Assembly: GCF_018141525.1 (NCBI RefSeq)
Contig: NZ_CP064655.1
Location: forward strand, 3,008,501 to 3,072,500
Direction of reading: 5' to 3'
Source: Miltoncostaea marina
Lineage (GTDB): Bacteria > Actinomycetota > Thermoleophilia > Miltoncostaeales > Miltoncostaeaceae
Length of the DNA: 64,000 nt
The first letter of the stretch is position 1, and every line of letters begins with the position of its first letter. Shown in pieces: positions 26,105 through 35,795 of this stretch. The translations under genes were made by a program, and so were the position numbers. A model generated the notes under the pieces. The model searched no databases and was not told the DNA's origin. It was given only the letters and a program-made list of their open reading frames with translations.

Positions 26105-27127
26105 ATGAGGGTCGCCGCGCTCGCACTCGCCCTCCTCGTGATACCCGCCGGCATCGCCGTCGCCGTCCCGAGGAGCGGATCGGCCGACGACCCGAGGGAC
26201 GTCCCCGCCACGCCGCCCGGCTCCCCGCCGCGCGCGGACGCCCAGCGCGTGGCCGTGAGCTACGAGCCGGCCGACGGCTCGCTGCAGGTGACGCTCGACC
26301 TGCACGACCCGCTCGGCACGGTCGCCCAGCCCACCACGTCGGTGTGGGTCGACGTGCAGCTCGGCCTCGGCGCGTTCGCCGCCGACGGGAGCTGCGCCGT
26401 GCCGACCGAGGGGCTCGAGGGCCGCACCGGCGACATCCGCTTCCACGGCCAGATCGACAGCAGCGGCCCGCCCGGGGCGGAGCGCAACCTGTTCCACACC
26501 ACCGTCCGCTTCGCCTCGTCGGACCGCATGATCAGCGGGGCGGCCGGCACGATCAGCGCCGACCGGCGGCGGATCACCTGGAGCGCCGGCCCCGATCCCG
26601 ACCTGGCCGGCCGGGACTACCGCTGCGCCGGCGACGTGCGGGTGCCGTACTCGTACCACGACAGCGACGCGGTGGCCGACGTCGCCCTGCACGACGCCGA
26701 GCCGCCGCCCGCCGCGGCGCCGGCCGGCGGCGTGACCGCCGTGCCACCGGTCGTGGAGCGCCGCGCGGTCCGCGACCGCGCCGCGCCGCGCCTGCGCTTC
26801 GCCGTGCCCTCGCGCTCCCTGAAGCGGCTGCGCGCGAGCGGCATGACGATCCCGGTGCGCTGCGACGAGCGCTGCCGGGTGACCGCCCGCCTGCTGGTGT
26901 CGCCCGCCGTCGCGCGCGCCCTGCGCACCTCGCGCGTGCTCGGCACGGCGCGGCCGGCAGCCGTGCGGCCCGGCCCGCGCCGGGCCGCACGGCTGTACCT
27001 CAGGCCCGCCGCGAAGCGGGCGCTCGCCGGTCGCAGGGTGATGCGCGCGCGGCTCGAGGTGGTGGCGCGGGACCGCGCCGGCAACCGCCGGACCGCGGCC
27101 CGCAGCCTGATCCTCCGAGGGCGCTAG
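26105..27127 (+). CDS. Exported protein, paralogue B
   Basis: 340-residue exported protein with a short signal peptide (LALALLVIPAGIAVAVP). Domain 1 (VAVSYEPADGSLQVTLDLHD, ISADRRRITWS, GRDYRCAGDV) and the C-terminal domain (MTIPVRCDERCRVTARLLVS, RDRAGNRRTAARSLILR) correspond to those of the preceding gene, which has an extra Ig-like domain and Pro-rich linker between them. The two are a tandem duplication with domain gain or loss. Its TAG stop lies inside the left target-site duplication of an IS481-type element. Confidence 0.78.
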   Translation: MRVAALALALLVIPAGIAVAVPRSGSADDPRDVPATPPGSPPRADAQRVAVSYEPADGSLQVTLDLHDPLGTVAQPTTSVWVDVQLGLGAFAADGSCAVPTEGLEGRTGDIRFHGQIDSSGPPGAERNLFHTTVRFASSDRMISGAAGTISADRRRITWSAGPDPDLAGRDYRCAGDVRVPYSYHDSDAVADVALHDAEPPPAAAPAGGVTAVPPVVERRAVRDRAAPRLRFAVPSRSLKRLRASGMTIPVRCDERCRVTARLLVSPAVARALRTSRVLGTARPAAVRPGPRRAARLYLRPAAKRALAGRRVMRARLEVVARDRAGNRRTAARSLILRGR

Positions 27128-27128
27128 C
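27123..27128. repeat. Left target-site duplication GCTAGC
   Basis: GCTAGC here and at 29744-29749 flank the IS481-type element directly. It fits the NCTAGN target known for IS481 of Bordetella pertussis. This copy contains the stop codon of the secreted-protein gene. Confidence 0.85.
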
Positions 27129-27158
27129 TGTAGTCGGCGGGAGCGTTCTTCCGTCCGG

Positions 27159-27195
27159 GCCTCCTTGGAGGCTGCGGGTTGCGAGCCAAGCAACC
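27159..27195 (+). other. Two hairpins at the IS481 left end
   Basis: GCCTCC-TT-GGAGGC (27159-27172) and GGTTGC-7 nt-GCAACC (27177-27195) lie between the left end and the transposase start. By position they could block read-through transcription or translation into the transposase. Confidence 0.5.
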
Positions 27196-27857
27196 TGCCG
27201 AAGGAGACCCGGCGGTGACACTTCATCAGAACGCCAGGACGTGCCCGGCGTCGCGTCGGCTCTTGTGCCGACGCGTCGAGCAGGAGGGATGGACGCTGAG
27301 GGCGGCCGCCGAGGCGGCCGGCCTCAGCGAGCGCCGTGCCAGGGAGTGGCTGCGGCGCCACCGCGCCGGCGACCGCGAGCTGTGCGATCGGCCCTCGGTC
27401 GCCCACCAGATCGCCGGCCGCACGCCGCCCGAGGTCGAGGAGGCGATCTGCGCCCTGCGTGAGCTGCGCTTCTCGGGCGCCCGGATCGCCGCGGTGCTGG
27501 GTCTTCCCGAGCGCACCGTGCGGGCGGTGCTCGCCCGCGCCGGCCTCAGCCGCCTTGCGGCGCCGGACGCGGGCGAGCCGGCTCGCCGCTACGAGCGGCC
27601 GACGCCGGGCGAGCTGGTCCACATCGACGTCAAGAAGCTCGGACGCATCGAGCGCCCCGGCCACCGCGTCCACGGCGATCGCACCACCCGCGCTCGCGGG
27701 GCCGGCTGGGAGTTCCTGCACGTCTGCGTCGACGACTGCACCCGCCTGGCCTACGCCGAGGTGCTCGCCGACGAGCGCACGGACACCTTCTGCGCCTTCC
27801 TCGAACGGGCCCGGGCACACTTCGCCGCCCTGGGGATCGGGATCCGGCGCCTCATGA

Positions 27858-27862
27858 CCGAC
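27858..27862. repeat. Left core repeat CCGAC of the IS110 insertion
   Basis: CCGAC occurs at both junctions (also 29447-29451), and one copy belongs to the interrupted IS481 target. IS110-family elements typically leave such a short shared core rather than a true duplication. Confidence 0.7.
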
Positions 27863-27996
27863 GGATGAAAGTCAACCTCTCTCGACGCACCTCCGACCTC
27901 GTGAGATGGTCGACGTGGGCGCGGGTGATCCCTGAGCCGAAGAGCAGGGCTCGGAGATGCAAGCCCTGTCGCGCTGGCTTTGCCGCACTGACGGCC

Positions 27997-29214
27997 TCAG
28001 AGTCGCTCTCCAGTGGTGGCACCCGCGCCCCTCGTGCGTCCCCAGTCGGCGATCATCCGCCGGTAGGCGGCCTCAGCGCCGAGGGCGACCTCCCGCTCGG
28101 CGGCGCGCTGGGCGGGCCCGGGCCTCCAGGGCCCGTCGGGGCCCGAGCGGCCCTTGTGGGGCGCAGCGCCGGCCGCGAGCTCGAGCGCCCGCCGCTTGCG
28201 GCGCACGGTGGACGGCATCGCGAAGGCGTAGTCCTCCTCGCGGGTGAGCAAGTGCCAGAACAGGCTCGCCAGCTTGCGCGCCAGCGCAGTCGCGGCGACC
28301 TGCGGCCCGCGTCGAGCGCCGATGCGCTCATAGAACGCGCGAAGCGGCCCGGGCAGGCGCGCCGCCCGCCAGGCCGCCTGACCGAGGACCTGGCGCACGG
28401 CGCCGGCGCCCTGCTTGGAGATGTGTCCGCCGCGGGCGGTCGACTCGCCCGATTGGTGCACCCGCGGGTCGAGGCCCAGGTAGCCGACCAGCCTGCGCGC
28501 GTCCGGGAAGCGGCGCACGTCGCCGACGTGGGCGAGGAAGGTCGCGGCGACCACGATGTTCACGCCGGGAACGCTGAGCAGGCGGCGGGCCTCGGGCGAG
28601 CCCACCAGCCGGCGGGCGAGCGCCCGATCGAGCTCAGCGACCTCGACATCGAGCGCGTCGATCTGGCGCAGGCAGCCCGCCAGCGTGATCGCCTCCTCTT
28701 CGGGCAGCTCGAGCGCCTCCAGCCAGCGGCGGCCGGCGGCTCCGAAGGCGTCGGTGACCGGCGGCCGAGGACAGAGGTTGCGCGAGAGCACCGCATGGAC
28801 CTCGTTCTTGGCCCGCGTGCGCGCCCTCACCACCGCCGCCCGGCGCGCGACCAGGCGCCGAAGGGCCCGTGTCGGCTCGTCGGGCGTCCAGACGCCGGTG
28901 AGCACTCCGGCCGCCAGCAGCCGAGCGAGCGTGCGGGCATCGATCTGATCCGTCTTGGCGCGGGCGGCGATCTGGCCGAGCCGGCGCGGGTTCACCACAA
29001 CGACCTGGCCGGCGTGGGGCTCGATGATCCGGGCGACAGCCGCGGCTGGGCCGGTGGCCTCGATGGCCACGACGTCCTGCGCCTGCAGGCCGGCGGCGAA
29101 GCGCCTCAGGTCGTCGACTCTGCTCGCTATGCGCTCCTGCCGTTCCGCCCCCTCGGAATCGACGATGCAGACCTGGCAGGCGTCGCGGTGGACATCCATG
29201 CCGATGAACCTCAT
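27997..29214 (-). CDS. IS110-family DEDD transposase/recombinase
   Basis: 405-residue RNA-guided-type recombinase. The RuvC-like N-terminal domain has D7 (FIGMDVHRD), E52 (AIEATGP), D89 and D92 (KTDQIDA), the complete DEDD set. The C-terminal Tnp_20 domain (about 210-290) has SVPGVN, YLGLDPRVHQSGEST and GHISKQGAGAVRQVL, where the catalytic serine is expected among S255, S258 and S266. The ATG at 29214 follows GGGGAGGAT. The gene looks intact, so the element may be active. Confidence 0.92.
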   Translation of the reverse strand: MRFIGMDVHRDACQVCIVDSEGAERQERIASRVDDLRRFAAGLQAQDVVAIEATGPAAAVARIIEPHAGQVVVVNPRRLGQIAARAKTDQIDARTLARLLAAGVLTGVWTPDEPTRALRRLVARRAAVVRARTRAKNEVHAVLSRNLCPRPPVTDAFGAAGRRWLEALELPEEEAITLAGCLRQIDALDVEVAELDRALARRLVGSPEARRLLSVPGVNIVVAATFLAHVGDVRRFPDARRLVGYLGLDPRVHQSGESTARGGHISKQGAGAVRQVLGQAAWRAARLPGPLRAFYERIGARRGPQVAATALARKLASLFWHLLTREEDYAFAMPSTVRRKRRALELAAGAAPHKGRSGPDGPWRPGPAQRAAEREVALGAEAAYRRMIADWGRTRGAGATTGERL

Positions 29215-29260
29215 CGGATCCTCCCCATGCGTGATCAAAGGAGGGAGGAAGGCGGGCGAA

Positions 29261-29396
29261 GCGACAGGGACGGATTCGTGCTCGCGGCACACCCGGGCGG
29301 GTCGCAGGGGCGGCCAGGGACAACGTCGGGCTCGCAGCCCATCGGTTAACGCGGCCTGCCCTACCTGCTCCTCCCGGAAGCCCCGGGACCCGGGAG
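29261..29396 (-). ncRNA. Candidate IS110 bridge RNA
   Basis: Read on the minus strand from 29396 to 29261. A 5' stem-loop (29371-29377 with 29390-29396) is followed by loop 1, with closing stem 29355-29360 with 29312-29318 and distal hairpin GGGCU-GCG-AGCCC (29328-29340). Loop 2 has closing stem 29301-29305 with 29261-29265 and distal hairpin 29278-29290. The 3' arm of loop 1 (29319-29325, CGUUGUC) pairs perfectly with GACAACG at the insertion junction; its 5' arm (29342-29346, ACCGA) equals the other target half. The 3' arm of loop 2 (29269-29275, AUCCGUC) pairs with GACGGAT at the element end. Both 3' arms are followed by the same GUCCCUG. The fourth arm matches only weakly. This is the target-loop/donor-loop layout of bridge RNAs. 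Confidence 0.6.
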
Positions 29397-29446
29397 ACGA
29401 GCCTATGTCCGCCGAGCCGGGAGCCTCCAGGGCGGAGTTTCATGCC

Positions 29447-29451
29447 CCGAC
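29447..29451. repeat. Right core repeat CCGAC of the IS110 insertion
   Basis: Second copy of the core; the IS481 transposase codons resume immediately after it (AAC GGG TCC). Confidence 0.7.
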
Positions 29452-29743
29452 AACGGGTCCGCCTACCGCTCTCACCGGCACGCCGCCCTGTGCCGCGAGC
29501 TCGGCATCCGCCACCTGTTCACCCGCCCCTACCGACCTCGCACAAACGGCAAGGCGGAGCGCCTGATCCAGACCCTCCTTCGCGAATGGGCCTACGCCGC
29601 CGCCTACCCGACCAGCGCCGCCCGGACCCGCGCCCTCGCCGGCTACCTGGACTGGTACAACACGACCCGCCCGCACAAGTCACTCGACGGCAAACCGCCC
29701 GTCGAACGACTTGCCGAGCGGATCAACGCTGCTGCCGCCGACA

Positions 29744-29749
29744 GCTAGC
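29744..29749. repeat. Right target-site duplication GCTAGC
   Basis: This copy contains two stop codons: TAG of the IS481 transposase on the plus strand and the stop of the minus-strand vWA-like gene. Confidence 0.85.
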
Positions 29750-31016
29750 GGCGCACGTCCGCCCGGCAGCGGGCCACCGCGGCGCGCAGCTGGGCCGCGG
29801 TGCGTGCCCGGCGGAAGCTGCCCGTGGTGTCCTTGGCGATCCGCGCCAGCAGCCGCCCGGCGTCGCGGTCGACGCCGCCGCCGTAGCCGATCGCGCAGAC
29901 CGGCCACGAGCGCGGCGTGCCGTTGACCGCCAGGCGCAGGTGCCCGTTGTCGTACTGCTCGAGGGTGTGCGGGCCGTCGGTCACGAAGATGATCTGCTTG
30001 ACGGTGCGGGGCTTGAGCGGGCGGGCGCTGAGCGCCTCGCGGGCGGCCGCGAAGCCGGCGCCGAAGTCGACCCCGCTCACCCGCGACAGCCGCCCTGCCC
30101 GAGCGCGCCGGGCGAGGGCCGCGCCGCCACGGTCGGAGCTGATCGTGGTGCGCGTGAAGAGCGTGGTGGCGGTGCCGGCGAAGGCGATGCCGGCCACCCG
30201 GTCGCCGCGCCGCGAGGCGGCGGTGACCGCCCGCACGATGTCGGCCCGGCGGGCGCGGCCCGAGCCGCGGTTGCCGAGCAGGCCGGTGGTGTCGATCACC
30301 ACGGCCACGTCCTGCGGGACGGAGGTGCGGGCCGGCTTGGCGGGCCGGCGCACGATCAGCCGTCCGAGCGAGCGGCCGCCGGTGCCCTCCGGGCTGACCC
30401 AGTTGAGGCGCAGCGGGTAGGAGCCGGGCCGCGAGGGGGCCCGGAAGCGGAAGCCCAGCCGCGAGACGCCGGTGCCGAGCACGCGCCCGCCGGTCGTCGT
30501 GACGCTGAGGGTGGGCGCCTCGAACGGGACGAGCATGTCGAGGGCGAAGCGCCCGCCCGGCGTGGCGACGAACTGCGGGCGGTCGAGGCGCACGTGCCCG
30601 GTGACGGCGGCGCCCTCCGGCTCGCGGGCGGCGCAGTGCAGGCGCGCGTCGAGCGTCATGCGCAGGTCGAGGACGCCGTCGGCGACCGGCTGGGGGTTGG
30701 TCGCCGTCGCGGCGCCCTGGGCGCCGGTGCGGCAGGTGAGCGTGGAGGTGGTGACCGTGTAGGGCCCCGGCGTGGTGGTGAGACCGGTGCCGCTGACGAT
30801 GGCGAACTCGCCCAGGTGGTTCGTGTTGTCGCGCGCCGCCACCGTGCCGTCCGGGGCGACCGCCTCGACGGTCACGCCCGGCACCGGCGCGCCCTGCGGC
30901 GTGCGCACGGTGCCCGTGATGTCGGCGTGGGCCGTCGCCGTCGCGCCCAGCGCCAGCACCGCGCCGAGCGCCGCGCCGCGCCGCGCGAGCCGCCGCCCAG
31001 AAGAGCTGCCTGTCAT
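29745..31016 (-). CDS. Exported vWA-like protein with N-terminal carboxypeptidase-regulatory-like domain
   Basis: 423-residue protein with a signal peptide (RRGAALGAVLALGATATAHA). A regulatory-like beta domain follows (about 35-125, GTVRTPQGAPVPGVTVEAVAPDG), then a second beta region, then a von Willebrand A-like fold (about 240-415: VAVVIDTTGLLGN, DRVAGIAFAG, KQIIFVTDGPHTL, VCAIGYGGGVD). The MIDAS motif is degenerate (DTTGL instead of DxSxS), so metal-dependent adhesion is doubtful. The start is the ATG at 31016. Before the IS481 insertion its stop overlapped that of the convergent secreted-protein gene. Confidence 0.78.
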   Translation of the reverse strand: MTGSSSGRRLARRGAALGAVLALGATATAHADITGTVRTPQGAPVPGVTVEAVAPDGTVAARDNTNHLGEFAIVSGTGLTTTPGPYTVTTSTLTCRTGAQGAATATNPQPVADGVLDLRMTLDARLHCAAREPEGAAVTGHVRLDRPQFVATPGGRFALDMLVPFEAPTLSVTTTGGRVLGTGVSRLGFRFRAPSRPGSYPLRLNWVSPEGTGGRSLGRLIVRRPAKPARTSVPQDVAVVIDTTGLLGNRGSGRARRADIVRAVTAASRRGDRVAGIAFAGTATTLFTRTTISSDRGGAALARRARAGRLSRVSGVDFGAGFAAAREALSARPLKPRTVKQIIFVTDGPHTLEQYDNGHLRLAVNGTPRSWPVCAIGYGGGVDRDAGRLLARIAKDTTGSFRRARTAAQLRAAVARCRADVRR

Positions 31017-31123
31017 CCCCAACGCCCCCGTCGTCCGATGGATCCGGCGGTCCTCTCCGCCGCCGCGGCGAGCCTACCCGCGCGCCCGCCGATGCGGACG
31101 CCCGCCGGGTGCGCGCCGCGCCG

Positions 31124-31129
31124 TAGGCT
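31124..31129 (+). promoter_or_regulatory. Predicted -10 box (TAGGCT), leaderless
   Basis: TAGGCT ends 6 nt before the GTG at 31136. Confidence 0.5.
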
Positions 31130-31135
31130 CCCGGC

Positions 31136-31958
31136 GTGCGGCTCGGCGTGCACCTGCCCCAGTTCCGCGACCCGGTGCCGGGGCCCGTGCTCGCCGCCGC
31201 CCGCGCGCGACGCCGAGGACGCCGGCGCGGACGACCTGTGGGTCTCCGACCACGTCCTCATGCCGATCGGCAGCGAACGGCCGCCGGCCGTGTTCCACGA
31301 CGCCCTGACGACGCTCACCTGGGCGGCCGCCGCCACGCGGCGCGCCGGGCTCGGCACCAGCGTGCTGGTCGCGCCCTACCGCCATCCGCTGCTGCTCGCC
31401 AAGGCGCTCGCGAGCCTCGACGCGCTGTCGGGCGGGCGGGTGGTGTGCGGCCTGGCGTCGGGCTGGATGGCGAGCGAGTTCGCCGCCCTCGGCGTGCCCT
31501 TCGGCGAGCGCGGCCGGCGCACCGACGAGACGATCGCCGCCATGCGGGCCCTGTGGCGCGGCGAGCCCGCCTTCCGCTGGCGGGGCGCGACCGTGGAGGG
31601 CCACCGGCTGCTGCCGCCCCCGGCGCGGCCGGGCGGCCCGCCGCTGTGGATCGGCGGCGACTCGGACGCCGGGGTGGCCTGCGCGGCGCGCGCCGGCGAC
31701 GCCTGGCACACGACCACCTGGCGGCCCGAGAAGCTCGCGCCACGGCTGCGGGCGCTCGACGCCGCCCTGCAGGCGGCCGGTCGGCGCCGCGGCGACCTGC
31801 TGGTGTCGGTGCGGGTGCGGGCGGACGTCGCGGCGGTGCGCGACCTGGCGCCCCGCCTGGCCGCCCTGGGCGTCGACCACCTGCTCGTCGACCCGCCGGC
31901 GCTCCGGCCGGAGCGCCTCGGCGACGAGGTGGCCGAGCTGCGGCGCATCACGGCCTGA
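31136..31958 (+). pseudogene. F420/FMN luciferase-like oxidoreductase with a frameshift
   Basis: The N-terminus starts at GTG 31136 (VRLGVHLPQFRDPVPGPVLA). The rest of the LLM fold (ADDLWVSDHVLMPIGS, LGTSVLVAPYRHPLLLAKALASLD, VVCGLASGWM, PLWIGGDSDAGV) continues one base out of frame to the TGA at 31958. The switch lies in the GC run around 31195-31210, where one extra base explains it. The downstream frame has normal codon use to its end, so this is either a very recent mutation or a sequencing error in a GC-rich run. The intact protein would be about 274 residues. Confidence 0.75.
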
Positions 31959-32024
31959 CCGGCGCCGGGTTGGCCGCCGGGGCGCGGGGGTAGAGCGTCC
32001 CCGCCCCGGCGAGCGGAGGTGGCG

Positions 32025-34217
32025 GTGGAGGAGGGACGGCGTGGAGGCGTGGCGGGCGGGCTGACCCGGGCAATCGTGGCGCTGCGCCACGTGGTGGTGC
32101 TGGCGTGGATCGCCGCCGCCGTCGCGGCCGTCGTGTGGCTCCCCCCGCTCGGGGGCTCGGACGGCACCGATCTGCCGCTGGCCGACGACGCGCCCCCGCT
32201 CGAGGCCGAGCGCCGCTCGGCGGAGACCTTCGGCGCGCCGCTGATCGCCCGCACCCAGGTGGTGGTGAGCCGTCCGGAGGGGCTCACGGCCGAGGAGCAC
32301 GCCGAGCTCGCCCGCTTCGCCGTCGCCGTGACGCGGGGCGAGGTGCAGGGGTTCGAGGAGGTCGCCGCCGCGATCCCCGTGCCGAGCGCCGGGGCGCTCG
32401 CGCCCGGGGCGCAGGGCGAGCCGGCCTCGGTGCTGACCTACCTGCTGTTCGACGGCCTGCCGTCCATCCCGCTGCAGGTGACGCTCGGCGAGCGCTATCT
32501 CGAGCAGGCGCCGGTGCCCGACGGGGCGACCGCGGCGCTGACCGGCTCGACACCCGCCCGCGACCAGCAGCTGACCACGATCGAGGACCGCATGCCCTGG
32601 GTGGTGCTGATCACCCTCGCGCTGATCGTGGTCGTGGTGGCGCTGGTGTTCCGCTCGCCGGTGGCGCCGCTCGTCGTGCTCGGCGCCGCCGCGGTCGCCT
32701 ACGTGGTCGACCTGCGCGTCATCGCCTGGGTCGGCGAGCGCACCGGCATCGCGGCCACGGACGACATCGAGCCGGTGGTCTCCGCCCTGCTGCTCGGCAT
32801 CGTGACCGACTACGCGCTCTTCTACCTGTTCACCGCGCGCTCGCGCCTGCGCGCGGGCGAGGACGCGCGCGGGGCGGCGGCCGGCGCCGGGGCGCACGTG
32901 ATGGCGATCGTGATGACGGCCGGCCTCATCACCGCCCTCGGCACGGCCTCGCTGCTGGTGGGGCGGCTCGATTTCTTCCGCGCCTTCGCGCCCGCGCTGG
33001 CGCTGACGGCGCTGGTGAGCGTGGCGGTGGCGGTGACGCTGCTGCCGGCGCTGCTGGCGATCCTCGGGCGGGCGGCCTTCTGGCCGGGCGGCGCCCGCGA
33101 GGAGGACCGGCCCCTCCGCCACCGGGCGCCGCTCGCGACGCGCCTGCTCACCACCCGCGGGGTGGCGGCCGGCGTCGCCCTGCTGGTGCTGGGAGGGCTC
33201 GGCACGGCGGCCTACCAGGTGGGCGACATGCGCCTGGGCCTGGGGCTGACCTCAGGCCTCGCGAGCGGCGCCGAGGCCGCGGCGGCCGGCTTCGCGCCGG
33301 GGGTCACCGCGCCGACCGAGGTGCTGATCGAGGGGCCGGGCGCCACCGACCCGGCCACCCTGGAGCGGCTCGGCGACGCGCTCGCGGGGCGCCCGGGGGT
33401 CGCCGACGTGCTCGGCCCCGGCGACCCGCTGCCCTCGCTCGCGCCCGAGGCCTTCGTCGATCCCACTCGCAGCGCGGCCCGCCTCGCCCTGGTGCTCGAC
33501 TCGGCCCCCACCGAGCACCGGGCCATCGAGCACCTGGAGGCGATCGAGCGGGAGCTGCCGGCGATGCTGGCCGACGCGGGCGCGCCGGCGGCGCGGGCGT
33601 CGCTCGCGGGCGACACGGCGATCGCGTCGGCATCGATCCGCGCGATGGAGGACGAGCTGCTGCGGGTGGGCGCGGCCGCGCTCGTGGTGAACCTGCTGCT
33701 GCTGGCCCTGTTCCTGCGCGCGCTGGTCGCGCCGCTTTACCTGCTGGTGGCGAACGCCCTGAGCGTCGCCGCCACCCTCGGCATCGCGACGCTCGTGTTC
33801 CAGGACCTGCTCGACCAGGGCCAGCTCGTCTACTACGTGCCGTTCGCCAGCGCGGTGCTGCTGCTGGCGCTCGGCTCCGACTACAACGTGTTCCTGGTGG
33901 GCGGCATCTGGCGGGCGGCCGAGCGGCACGGGATCGTGCCCGGCATCCGCAGCGCCATGCCCCAGGCCTCGTTCACGATCACCGTCGCGGGCCTGGTGCT
34001 GGCCGGGAGCTTCGCGATGCTGGCGGTCGTGCCGGTGGACGCGCTGCGCCAGCTCGCCTTCGTGATGGGCCTCGGCATCGCGATCGACGCCTTCGTCGTG
34101 CGGCCGCTGCTCGTGCCGGCGCTCATCACGCTGTTCGGCCGGGCGGGATTCTGGCCGGGCGAGCGTCCGCGCACGGGCCGCGCCGAGGACCCCGTCGGGG
34201 CGGGTGCCGAGCCCTGA
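32025..34217 (+). CDS. MMPL-family (RND-type) membrane transporter
   Basis: About 730 residues with the MMPL layout: TM1, a large external loop, five TMs, then a second TM-loop-five-TM half. The two proton-relay motifs are LGIVTDYALFYLF and LGSDYNVFLVGG. Family members export lipids or drugs using the proton gradient. GGAGGT at 32015-32020 places the start at GTG 32025 rather than the GTG at 32019. It lies alone, 60 bp before ahcY. Confidence 0.88.
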   Translation: MEEGRRGGVAGGLTRAIVALRHVVVLAWIAAAVAAVVWLPPLGGSDGTDLPLADDAPPLEAERRSAETFGAPLIARTQVVVSRPEGLTAEEHAELARFAVAVTRGEVQGFEEVAAAIPVPSAGALAPGAQGEPASVLTYLLFDGLPSIPLQVTLGERYLEQAPVPDGATAALTGSTPARDQQLTTIEDRMPWVVLITLALIVVVVALVFRSPVAPLVVLGAAAVAYVVDLRVIAWVGERTGIAATDDIEPVVSALLLGIVTDYALFYLFTARSRLRAGEDARGAAAGAGAHVMAIVMTAGLITALGTASLLVGRLDFFRAFAPALALTALVSVAVAVTLLPALLAILGRAAFWPGGAREEDRPLRHRAPLATRLLTTRGVAAGVALLVLGGLGTAAYQVGDMRLGLGLTSGLASGAEAAAAGFAPGVTAPTEVLIEGPGATDPATLERLGDALAGRPGVADVLGPGDPLPSLAPEAFVDPTRSAARLALVLDSAPTEHRAIEHLEAIERELPAMLADAGAPAARASLAGDTAIASASIRAMEDELLRVGAAALVVNLLLLALFLRALVAPLYLLVANALSVAATLGIATLVFQDLLDQGQLVYYVPFASAVLLLALGSDYNVFLVGGIWRAAERHGIVPGIRSAMPQASFTITVAGLVLAGSFAMLAVVPVDALRQLAFVMGLGIAIDAFVVRPLLVPALITLFGRAGFWPGERPRTGRAEDPVGAGAEP

Positions 34218-34253
34218 GGCGATGCTATCGTCGCGATCGGTCTCGGCCCTTGA

Positions 34254-35738
<1,485 letters not shown>

Positions 35739-35745
35739 GCACGCG

Positions 35746-35774
35746 GCGGGCGGGGCGCGACGCGCCCCGCCCGC
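35746..35774. terminator. Bidirectional GC hairpin after ahcY
   Basis: GCGGGCGGGGCGCG and its exact reverse complement flank a single A (14-bp arms), between convergent ahcY and the PRC-barrel gene. Confidence 0.65.
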
Positions 35775-35795
35775 GCGGCTCACGCGTGGCGGGCC

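Larger units (their letters stand above)
27863..29446 (-). mobile_element. IS110-family insertion sequence
   Basis: 1,584 bp between CCGAC cores, with no terminal inverted repeats. It contains a DEDD transposase on the minus strand, a 232-bp non-coding end upstream of it (29215-29446) and a 134-bp non-coding end downstream (27863-27996). The boundaries are defined by restoring the IS481 transposase frame, so they are exact to within the 5-bp core ambiguity. Confidence 0.88.
27129..29743 (+). mobile_element. IS481-family insertion sequence, interrupted by an IS110-family element
   Basis: The element runs from TGT at 27129 to ACA at 29743 between GCTAGC duplications. Imperfect terminal inverted repeats share TGT, CGGCGG and AGCGTT with small indels. 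Removing the inner insertion (1,589 bp including one core copy) leaves 1,026 bp, the normal IS481 size. The transposase reads through without other lesions. The insertion split a convergent gene pair exactly at their overlapping stop codons. Confidence 0.88.
27215..29748 (+). pseudogene. IS481-family transposase, split by insertion
   Basis: Joining codons up to 27862 with 29452 onward gives an uninterrupted 314-residue DDE transposase. It has an N-terminal HTH (EEGWTLRAAAEAAGLSERRARE-like, residues 22-45), D138 in VHIDVKK, D216 in LMTD followed by NGSAYRS, and E252 in RPRTNGKAERL, giving the DD(35)E spacing of the family. The start is the GTG at 27215 with AAGGAGA upstream. The last codon is followed by a TAG that lies in the right target duplication, so the host target supplies the stop. 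The 5' piece alone ends at the TGA at 27866 and lacks two of three catalytic residues. Confidence 0.9.

Noticed and set aside
27863-29446. IS1111-type subterminal inverted repeats for the IS110-family element
   Set aside because: No clear subterminal inverted repeats were seen. The TTTCAT...ATGAAA match appears only across the hypothetical joined ends, and the long non-coding end lies upstream of the transposase.
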